This document shows positions 1 through 5,068 of a DNA stretch of 5,068 nt, piece by piece. The notes below the pieces were generated by a model, which was not told the DNA's origin, ran no database searches, and saw only the letters and a list, made by a program, of their open reading frames with translations. Position numbers and translations under genes: made by a program. This DNA is from Rhodospirillaceae bacterium (GTDB taxonomy: Bacteria; Pseudomonadota; Alphaproteobacteria; Thalassobaculales; Thalassobaculaceae). Every line of letters starts with the position of its first letter. Positions within the stretch are counted from its first letter, which is position 1. The stretch lies in assembly GCA_002730675.1 (NCBI GenBank), contig PCAV01000013.1:1-5068 (forward strand). Direction: 5' to 3'.

Positions 1-53
1 ATTCGAAGTTAAAATGAAGTTATATCTCTTTCATGAAGGTCTTCTATCAAAAT

Positions 54-59
54 TATAGT
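54..59 (+). promoter_or_regulatory. Possible -10 box of a thrS promoter (weak)
   Basis: TATAGT at 54-59 differs from the sigma-70 consensus TATAAT at one position and lies 38 bases before the thrS start. The best upstream partner, TTCATG at 30-35 with an 18-base spacer, matches TTGACA at only three positions. AT-rich spacers produce such boxes by chance, so this is only a candidate. Confidence 0.25.
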
Positions 60-97
60 GGCTCATAAGAGTAAACAAAAATAAAAAGGTTAGAATA

Positions 98-2011
98 ATG
101 CCTAACATTACCCTGCCGGATGATAGCATTCGCAGTTTTAATGGGTCCGTAGATGGTTTTGAATTAGCTTCCGCTATTGGGCCTGGCTTAGCAAAGTCAG
201 CAATGATGATGATAGTAGATGGGAATGAAAGGGACTTATCGTTCCGGATTGAACAAGATTGTAATGTGGTGATTGTAACGAGAAAGGACGCAGTTGCTCT
301 GGACCTTATCAGGCATGATTGCGCACACGTTATGGCGGAAGCGGTAACAGAACTGTATCCCGAAACTCAGGTCACAATTGGTCCGGCAATAGCAAATGGT
401 TTTTATTATGACTTTTACAGAGAAAGGCCCTTTACGGAGGGCGATCTCGAGACCATAGAAACAAAAATGCATGAAATCATAGATAGAGGTGATCCATTCG
501 AGAGAGAGGTATGGGCTCGTGATGAGGCGATGTCGCACTACGAGAAGATCAAAGAACCCTTCAAAGTCGAGTTGATCGAGGGTATTCCAGATGATGAGCC
601 AATTTCTTTTTATAGACAGGGCAACTTTTTGGATTTATGCCGAGGCCCGCATGCGCCATCAACAAAACATGTTGGCCACGCTTTTAAACTAATGAGCGTG
701 GCGGGGGCTTATTGGCGTGGGGATTCGTCAAACCCAATGCTGCAGCGAATTTACGGTACAGCTTGGCCAGATGAAAAAAAGTTAAAGGCCTACCTAAATA
801 TGTTAGAGGAGGCGGAAAAGCGCGATCATCGTCGGTTAGGTAGAGAGCTAGACCTTTTCCACATGCAAGAAGAGGCTGTGGGTTCGATATTTTGGCATCC
901 ACGGGGCTGGTCATTATACAGGGAAATCGAAGCGCATGTGCGCCGGAGACTTGAGGATGGAAATTATAAGGAGGTTAAGACGCCACAGTTGATAGATAGA
1001 TCTCTATGGGAGGCGTCGGGTCATTGGGATAAATTTAGAGAAAATATGTTTACAGCCGATAGTGAAGACGATCGAACTCTTGCGCTCAAGCCTATGAATT
1101 GTCCTGGCCATGTTCAAATTTATAAACAAGGACTTAAAAGTTATCGAGATTTACCTATTAGAATGGCCGAATTTGGCTCATGCCATCGAAACGAGCCATC
1201 TGGTGCTTTGCATGGCATAATGAGGGTCAGAGCATTTACACAAGATGACGCGCATATTTTCTGTTCTGAGGATCAGATAACTTCCGAAAGTATTACTTTC
1301 TGTGACTTATTAAGAAAAATATATAAAGATTTCGGTTTTGAAGATGTTCGCGTCAAATTTTCTGATAGACCAGCTGTTAGAGCAGGGGATGATGAGACTT
1401 GGGATAGAGCGGAAGAGGCACTCAAGAGTGCCTGCGAGGCTGCTGGGTTAGAGACCACCTTGAACCCTGGTGAGGGCGCTTTCTATGGACCAAAACTGGA
1501 GTTTGTTCTTAGGGACGCAATTGGCAGAGATTGGCAGTGTGGTACCCTTCAGGTAGATTTCGTATTGCCGGAGCGTCTCGATGCTAACTATATAGCTTCT
1601 GACGGATCTAAAAAACGACCGGTAATGTTGCACCGGGCAATACTAGGCTCTATGGAGCGCTGGATTGGTATACTCATCGAGCAGTATGCAGGCAGATTCC
1701 CAATATGGTTAGCCCCGGTACAGGCGGTGATAACGACGATTACAAGTGATAACGATGACTATGCGTGCAAAGTTTTAGAAGAATGCAAGAAAGTCGGTTT
1801 GAGAGCGGCTACTGATACAAGAAATGAAAAGATAAACTATAAAATTCGTGAGCATAGTAACGCAAAAATCCCGGTTATATTAGTCGTGGGAACAAAAGAA
1901 CAAGAAAATGAAACAGTGGCGATGAGGCGCTTGGGCGGGAAATCGCAGGAAATACTTGCGCTTGACGATGCAGTTAATACACTATTGAAAGAATCGGCCC
2001 CTCCGAGGTAG
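98..2011 (+). CDS. thrS: Threonine--tRNA ligase (threonyl-tRNA synthetase), complete
   Basis: Class II aminoacyl-tRNA synthetase that charges tRNA-Thr with threonine in the cytoplasm and hydrolyses Ser-tRNA-Thr in a separate editing domain. The 637 residues match the usual full length. Seen in order: a TGS domain (about 1-62, starting [11 protein letters not shown]); the editing domain (about 65-225) with H73 and H77 in HDCAH plus C181 and H185 in CRGPH; the catalytic core (about 245-535) with the three zinc ligands C335 (MNCPGH), H386 (QDDAH) and H512 (LHRAILGS), motif 2 arginine R364 (CHRNEPSG) and motif 3 arginine R521 (MERWIG); and the anticodon-binding domain (about 537-637). Residue roles come from the E. 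coli enzyme by motif matching. The ATG start is supported by the TGS domain beginning at once and by an AAAAGG ribosome site at 84-89. All catalytic and editing residues are present, so it should be active. It lies 40 bases before infC and is probably cotranscribed with it. Confidence 0.98.
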   Translation: MPNITLPDDSIRSFNGSVDGFELASAIGPGLAKSAMMMIVDGNERDLSFRIEQDCNVVIVTRKDAVALDLIRHDCAHVMAEAVTELYPETQVTIGPAIANGFYYDFYRERPFTEGDLETIETKMHEIIDRGDPFEREVWARDEAMSHYEKIKEPFKVELIEGIPDDEPISFYRQGNFLDLCRGPHAPSTKHVGHAFKLMSVAGAYWRGDSSNPMLQRIYGTAWPDEKKLKAYLNMLEEAEKRDHRRLGRELDLFHMQEEAVGSIFWHPRGWSLYREIEAHVRRRLEDGNYKEVKTPQLIDRSLWEASGHWDKFRENMFTADSEDDRTLALKPMNCPGHVQIYKQGLKSYRDLPIRMAEFGSCHRNEPSGALHGIMRVRAFTQDDAHIFCSEDQITSESITFCDLLRKIYKDFGFEDVRVKFSDRPAVRAGDDETWDRAEEALKSACEAAGLETTLNPGEGAFYGPKLEFVLRDAIGRDWQCGTLQVDFVLPERLDANYIASDGSKKRPVMLHRAILGSMERWIGILIEQYAGRFPIWLAPVQAVITTITSDNDDYACKVLEECKKVGLRAATDTRNEKINYKIREHSNAKIPVILVVGTKEQENETVAMRRLGGKSQEILALDDAVNTLLKESAPPR

Positions 2012-2039
2012 TATAGAAGGGGGTATAGCAAAGAAAAAT

Positions 2040-2054
2040 AGGAGGCTCTAGATA
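2040..2054 (+). promoter_or_regulatory. Ribosome binding site and non-canonical ATA start of infC
   Basis: A perfect Shine-Dalgarno hexamer AGGAGG at 2040-2045 is followed by six bases (CTCTAG) and then ATA at 2052-2054, which is standard spacing. An in-frame TAG at 2049-2051 directly precedes the ATA, so translation in this frame cannot begin further upstream. The next candidate, GTG at 2082, is preceded by ACCAGCAGCC, which has no ribosome-site character. In E. coli infC starts with AUU, and IF3 itself rejects such near-cognate starts, giving negative autoregulation. The same logic is inferred here. Confidence 0.85.
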
Positions 2055-2588
2055 ACAAAACAACCATTAAACCAGCAGCCGGTGAAGCAAGGACCACGTG
2101 TCAACACTGACATACTCAACGATGAAGTGCGATGTATCTCGCCGGAGGGAGAACAATTGGGTGTCATGAAAACAGCTGATGCAATAGCGCAAGCAGATGC
2201 CCAAGGGTTAGATTTAGTCGAAGTTTCACCTAATACAGATCCGCCAGTTTGCAAAATTTTGGACTACGGAAAGTTCAAGTACGAAGCTCAGAAGAAAAAA
2301 AATGAGGCTAAAAAGAAACAGAAAATTATAGAGGTTAAAGAAATTAAACTTAGGCCTAATATTGATGAGCACGACTATCAGGTGAAAATGCGTAACGTCC
2401 AAAAATTTTTAGACGAAGGTGATAAAGTAAAAGTCACTATGCGATTTAGAGGCCGGGAAATGGCGCACCAGGAATTGGGTGTTAATGTTTTGAATAGAGT
2501 TCGTGACGATACCGAAGACGTGGCAAAAATCGAGGCTTTTCCAAAACTTGAGGGCAGACAAATGATTATGGTAATTGCACCAAAATAA
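2052..2588 (+). CDS. infC: Translation initiation factor IF-3 (ATA start)
   Basis: IF3 binds the 30S subunit, keeps the 50S subunit off and checks start-codon and initiator-tRNA pairing. From the ATA start the protein has 178 residues, close to the 180 of E. coli IF3; from the GTG at 2082 it would have 168 and lose the N-terminal tail TKQPLNQQP. Seen: an N-terminal domain (about 15-85) with [22 protein letters not shown] and [15 protein letters not shown]; a lysine-rich linker helix ([12 protein letters not shown]); and a C-terminal domain (about 95-178) with [27 protein letters not shown] and the end [12 protein letters not shown]. The linker and C-domain wording is of the alphaproteobacterial type. 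The gene is 40 bases after thrS, an arrangement familiar from many Proteobacteria, but it is not followed by rpmI and rplT. The identity is certain. The start rests on ribosome-site spacing and the known infC habit of near-cognate starts. Confidence 0.95.
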   Translation: MTKQPLNQQPVKQGPRVNTDILNDEVRCISPEGEQLGVMKTADAIAQADAQGLDLVEVSPNTDPPVCKILDYGKFKYEAQKKKNEAKKKQKIIEVKEIKLRPNIDEHDYQVKMRNVQKFLDEGDKVKVTMRFRGREMAHQELGVNVLNRVRDDTEDVAKIEAFPKLEGRQMIMVIAPK

Positions 2589-2591
2589 ATA

Positions 2592-2620
2592 AAACGGCAA
2601 TTCCTGCGTTTAGATTTTTA
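2592..2620 (+). terminator. Possible weak terminator or attenuator after infC
   Basis: AAAC-G-GCA at 2592-2599 can pair with TGCGTTT at 2605-2611 to give a seven-pair stem with one bulged G and a five-base loop (ATTCC). It is followed by AGATTTTTA. The stem is weak and AT-rich and the T run is short and delayed, so partial termination between infC and hemH is possible but not shown. If it fails, hemH is transcribed by read-through from thrS-infC. Confidence 0.25.
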
Positions 2621-2665
2621 GCAAGTATAGTTTTGGCTTATTATTGTCTCAGTGTTTTTGAAAGA

Positions 2666-3718
2666 ATGACAGAAGATTTTATAACTTCATCTCATATCCC
2701 AGATGAGCACCCAGATATTCCGAAAGAAAAAGTTGGCGTGCTGCTTTTGAATTTGGGTACCCCAGATGGCACAGATTTTTGGAGTATAAGGCGATATTTA
2801 AAGGAATTTTTATCAGATCCTCGCGTCATAGAAGTGAACCGGGTCCTTTGGAGTATAATTCTAAATTTAATTATATTAAATGTAAGGCCAAAGATATCAG
2901 CAAAAGCGTACAAGGAAATCTGGCTGGAAACAACGGATGAGTCGCCCCTCAGGTTTCACACCCGTGCGCAGTCAGATGCATTATCTCAGCGCTTTATGGA
3001 GAACGGGTTTTCTGTAGAGATAGATTGGGCAATGCGCTACGGCTCACCCGCGATAGGTGATCGTCTGGAAGCAATGCGTGCTAAAGGTTGTCGCAAAATA
3101 CTTCTGCTAGCTCTTTACCCTCAATATAGTGCTACCACTACTGCAAGCGCTTATGACAAAGCTTTTCAGGCGTTGCAAAGGATGCGGTGGCAGCCTGTAA
3201 TTAGAACAGCACCAGCATATTATAACAACAGAAAATATGTAGAAATCTTGGCAAAGTCAATTAACGAACATATTGCATGTCTCGATTGGGAGCCAAATGT
3301 GATCTTGACGTCGTTTCATGGTTTACCCAAACGTTATTTGGATGCGGGCGATCCCTACCACTGCGAGTGTGCACAAACCTCCCGACTTATAGCAGAGGAA
3401 CTTGGTTGGACTGGTGACAGGGTCAGATTAGCTTTTCAGTCAAGATTTGGTAGAGAAGAATGGTTGAAGCCATACATACAAGAGGTAATAACTGAATTGC
3501 CATCGCAAGGCATAAAAAAAATAGCAATAATCTCTCCAGGGTTTATATCCGATTGCGTTGAAACTTTGGAAGAAGTCGCGATAGGTTTGAAGGAGAGTTT
3601 TCTTGAAGCGGGTGGGGAAAAATTTACTTACGTTCCTTGCTTAAACTCTTCGGAAGAAAGCATTGATCTTTTGCAGGAACTTGTTCTAAAGGAGTTGCGT
3701 GGTTGGATTCCAGAATAA
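2666..3718 (+). CDS. hemH: Ferrochelatase (protoporphyrin/coproporphyrin ferrochelatase), complete
   Basis: Inserts ferrous iron into the porphyrin ring at the end of heme synthesis; in Proteobacteria the substrate is normally protoporphyrin IX. The 350-residue protein shows family signatures in order: VGVLLLNLGTPDG (23-35), the YLKEFLSDPRVIE segment (44-56), ALYPQYSATTTAS (149-161), the signature SFHGLPKRYLDAGDPYHC with catalytic histidine H218, FQSRFGREEWLKPY (257-270), and SPGFISDCVETLEEV with the conserved acidic residue E299. The C-terminal end lacks the spaced cysteines of [2Fe-2S]-type ferrochelatases. I prefer the ATG at 2666 over the in-frame TTG at 2633, which would add 11 residues. 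The ATG leaves the short pre-VGVLLLNLG extension usual in alphaproteobacterial homologues, but neither start has a good ribosome site (GAAAG only at 2660-2664). The gene lies 77 bases after infC on the same strand and may be read from the same transcript or from its own promoter. Confidence 0.96.
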   Translation: MTEDFITSSHIPDEHPDIPKEKVGVLLLNLGTPDGTDFWSIRRYLKEFLSDPRVIEVNRVLWSIILNLIILNVRPKISAKAYKEIWLETTDESPLRFHTRAQSDALSQRFMENGFSVEIDWAMRYGSPAIGDRLEAMRAKGCRKILLLALYPQYSATTTASAYDKAFQALQRMRWQPVIRTAPAYYNNRKYVEILAKSINEHIACLDWEPNVILTSFHGLPKRYLDAGDPYHCECAQTSRLIAEELGWTGDRVRLAFQSRFGREEWLKPYIQEVITELPSQGIKKIAIISPGFISDCVETLEEVAIGLKESFLEAGGEKFTYVPCLNSSEESIDLLQELVLKELRGWIPE

Positions 3719-3742
3719 AATATTCTGGCACTTTAATTTTTT
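3710..3742 (+). terminator. Probable rho-independent terminator built on the hemH stop codon
   Basis: CCAGAATA at 3710-3717 and TATTCTGG at 3721-3728 form a perfect eight-pair stem with a three-base AAA loop. The hemH TAA stop (3716-3718) lies in the top of the stem and the loop. A T-rich tract follows (CACTTTAA, then six Ts at 3737-3742). The uridine run begins eight bases after the stem, later than in a textbook terminator, and the stem has four A-T pairs, so its strength is uncertain. The position between two same-strand genes of unrelated function fits an end to the hemH transcript. Confidence 0.5.
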
Positions 3743-3815
3743 GTAGTTACATTATTAGAAATAAGCGGGGGGGTGACTGTAACTCTACTGTTCTTTTAAA
3801 AAAAGAGGGAGCATA
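3719..3815. other. hemH-nitroreductase spacer
   Basis: This 97-base spacer holds the right arm and T tract of the hemH terminator hairpin, an interrupted inverted repeat (AGTTAC at 3745-3750, GTAACT at 3779-3784), a run of seven Gs at 3767-3773 and the ribosome site of the next gene. I could not find a convincing -35/-10 pair, although the strong upstream hairpin implies a promoter here. Confidence 0.5.
3805..3811 (+). promoter_or_regulatory. Strong ribosome binding site of the nitroreductase gene
   Basis: GAGGGAG at 3805-3811 lies just upstream of the ATG at 3816, with seven bases between GAGG and the start codon. It follows an A-rich stretch and fixes the start of the downstream gene. Confidence 0.75.
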
Positions 3816-4388
3816 ATGGAAGCAATAGATTTTTTGAAATCACGGCGGTCAGTCCTTGTCAAGAATCTTACAAGCCCTGGACCTAATAAAGAAGATTTGC
3901 AGCAAATTCTTGAAGTGGGCTTACGTGTCCCGGATCACGGCAAAATTGGGCCTTGGCGAATTCAAGTAATAACACCAAAGGGTCAGGAAGTCCTAGGAGA
4001 TCTTGCGGCCAAAATATTTGCAAATAAGCACGGTGAAAGAGCGAGTGAGAAGCAAATAGAGGCCGAGAGGCGGCGACCGCAAAGGGCACCGGTGCTACTG
4101 GTTGTTACTTCTGATATACAATCACCTCACAGAATCCCAGAATTAGAACAGCGATTATCAGGCGGAGCGGTATGTATGAATATATTAAACGCTGCCCACG
4201 CACTCGGTTATTCAGCACAATGGGTTACAGAATGGTTATCTTTTGATACCGAAATAAAAGTAGCTCTCGGTCACGATGATCAAACTGATATCATTGGGAT
4301 GATTTATATTGGGACTGCCTCAGAGCAACCTCAACCCCGCAGTCGGCCATCCTTAGAAGAGATCGTAAGCGAATGGTCAGGCCTGTAA
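3816..4388 (+). CDS. Nitroreductase family protein, YdjA-like FMN oxidoreductase
   Basis: A 190-residue FMN-dependent flavoprotein of the nitroreductase superfamily, closest in pattern to the small YdjA-type branch (E. coli YdjA is of similar length). Seen: the N-terminal RRS (10-12), which contacts the FMN phosphate; LRVPDHGKIGPWRI (36-49), matching the APDH...PWRF block of YdjA; RAPVLLVV (90-97); the dimer-helix region LSGGAVCMNILNAAHALGYSAQWVT (114-138); and DIIGMIYIGT (158-167), typical of the C-terminal strand. Such proteins work as dimers with FMN at the interface and reduce quinones, nitro compounds or other acceptors using NAD(P)H. The physiological substrate of the YdjA branch is not established, and nothing here reveals it. 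No signal peptide or membrane segment is seen, so it is cytoplasmic. It is probably transcribed on its own: a hairpin precedes it and it converges with polA. Confidence 0.92.
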   Translation: MEAIDFLKSRRSVLVKNLTSPGPNKEDLQQILEVGLRVPDHGKIGPWRIQVITPKGQEVLGDLAAKIFANKHGERASEKQIEAERRRPQRAPVLLVVTSDIQSPHRIPELEQRLSGGAVCMNILNAAHALGYSAQWVTEWLSFDTEIKVALGHDDQTDIIGMIYIGTASEQPQPRSRPSLEEIVSEWSGL

Positions 4389-4441
4389 TCTGTGATTAAA
4401 TATAGAGTAATTGGTTTGTCCCAATGAGACGTATGGTTTTG

Positions 4442-5068
4442 TTAATGCGCTTCCGCCCAGTTATTTCCAATACCAACTTCAGCTACTAAGGGAACGGACA
4501 TTTCTATGGCAGGGGCGGCCGCCCCTTCCATTGCCGCCGATATAATTTGAGAAGTTTTATCTAATTGTACTATCGGCACTTCAAATAACAGTTCATCATG
4601 GACGGTGAGCAGCATCCTTGCGCTTAGGTTTTGTTCTTTTAAGAGACTTGGTATGCGGATCATGGCTCGCTTTATGATGTCGGCTGCGGTTCCTTGGATA
4701 GGTGCGTTTATGGCTGCTCTTTCATAAAAACCCCGCCGTGCTGGGTTAGCTTCTTTGATACCAGATAAATGAACTTTTCTGCCAAAAAGTGTTTTAACAT
4801 AACCGTTTTCTCTCGCGCTAACTTTGGTTTGCTCCATATAAGTTTGAATTCCGGGATACTTCGCGAAATAAGCATCAATATATGCTTTGGCCTCGGTTTG
4901 GGGACAACGTAGTTGTCGTGCTAAGCCAAAGCTCGAAATACCATAAATGATTCCAAAATTAATTGCTTTTGCATTTCTTCTGATCATCGGGTCCATATTT
5001 TCGACAGAGATATTAAACACCTCCGATGCAGTTTGAGCGTGGATATCTACGCCATCCCGGAAAGCTTG
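4442..5068 (-). CDS. polA: DNA polymerase I, C-terminal part (5' end beyond window)
   Basis: C-terminal 208 residues of the family A polymerase used in DNA repair and Okazaki-fragment processing. The reading frame is open through the window edge; the GTG at 5018-5020 is an internal valine, since the frame upstream encodes DGVDIHAQTASEVF, which matches the conserved KDIH-TA-EVF segment before motif B. Visible motifs, numbered from the window edge: motif B RRNAKAINFGIIYG (30-43) with R30, K34, F38 and Y42 equivalent to E. coli R754, K758, F762 and Y766; the ERAAINAPIQGTAADIIKRAM helix region (116-136); and motif C VHDE (156-159) with the metal-binding aspartate D158. The phenylalanine at the F762 position is the standard dideoxynucleotide-discriminating state. 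The end GNNWAEAH resembles the E. coli C-terminus, so the 3' end is intact. The 5'-nuclease and 3'-exonuclease domains lie outside the window. Confidence 0.98.
   Translation of the reverse strand, partial: QAFRDGVDIHAQTASEVFNISVENMDPMIRRNAKAINFGIIYGISSFGLARQLRCPQTEAKAYIDAYFAKYPGIQTYMEQTKVSARENGYVKTLFGRKVHLSGIKEANPARRGFYERAAINAPIQGTAADIIKRAMIRIPSLLKEQNLSARMLLTVHDELLFEVPIVQLDKTSQIISAAMEGAAAPAIEMSVPLVAEVGIGNNWAEAH

Noticed and set aside
2..58. Open frame on the + strand from the window edge to a TAG at 56-58, including a 14-codon mini-ORF starting at ATG 14-16
   Set aside because: It could be the tail of an upstream gene or a thrS leader peptide, but it has no recognisable motif, no ribosome site before the ATG and no threonine codons, so attenuation control is not supported.
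236..538. Antisense open frame of about 100 codons inside thrS, and similar shorter ones inside thrS, infC, hemH and the nitroreductase gene
   Set aside because: They lie opposite strongly conserved coding sequence, show no family motif and have no ribosome sites or spacing that suggest genes.
2633..2665. In-frame TTG at 2633 as the hemH start
   Set aside because: It adds 11 residues (TTG-AYYCLSVFER) not typical of ferrochelatases and has no clear ribosome site. The ATG at 2666 gives the expected N-terminal length.
4410..4425. ATTGG/CCAAT hairpin between the nitroreductase gene and polA as a bidirectional terminator
   Set aside because: The stem is only five pairs with a six-base loop, and neither strand has a T run directly after it.
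1..5068. A novel defence, mobile or biosynthetic system
   Set aside because: Every substantial reading frame is a well-known housekeeping family with intact motifs. No repeat arrays, integrase or transposase genes, tRNA attachment sites or unknown proteins were found.

Overview
The window is ordinary bacterial chromosome, densely packed with housekeeping genes. It most likely comes from an AT-leaning alphaproteobacterium. The IF3 protein has the alphaproteobacterial version of the linker and C-domain ([28 protein letters not shown]), and the threonyl-tRNA synthetase TGS domain and the ferrochelatase N-terminus have the same flavour. The AT-rich spacers and frequent AAA, TTA and ATA codons would suit a marine or otherwise AT-biased lineage, but genus or order cannot be fixed from this sequence.

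Layout: a 97-base leader precedes thrS (threonyl-tRNA synthetase, 98-2011, +). It is followed closely by infC (translation initiation factor IF3, +). The best infC start is a non-canonical ATA codon at 2052, placed 6 bases after a perfect AGGAGG. The obvious GTG at 2082 has no ribosome binding site. A 77-base spacer leads to hemH (ferrochelatase, +, preferred ATG at 2666, stop at 3718). A hairpin built on the hemH stop codon probably ends this transcript. After a 97-base spacer comes a nitroreductase of the YdjA type (3816-4388, +) with its own strong ribosome binding site. The right end holds the C-terminal part of DNA polymerase I (polA) on the minus strand (4442 to beyond 5068), convergent with the nitroreductase gene across 53 bases.

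Functionally, thrS and infC form a translation unit, and infC is likely autoregulated through its poor start codon. hemH carries out the last step of protoheme synthesis. The nitroreductase is a generic FMN redox enzyme whose substrate cannot be told from sequence. polA serves repair and Okazaki-fragment processing. The usual infC-rpmI-rplT continuation is absent: hemH follows infC directly.

No stretch longer than 300 bases lacks a gene. I see no mobile element, CRISPR array, tRNA, rRNA or defence system, and no evidence for a previously undescribed system. The observations worth a second look are regulatory: the ATA start of infC, a possible pairing that masks its ribosome binding site, and the stop-codon terminator of hemH.
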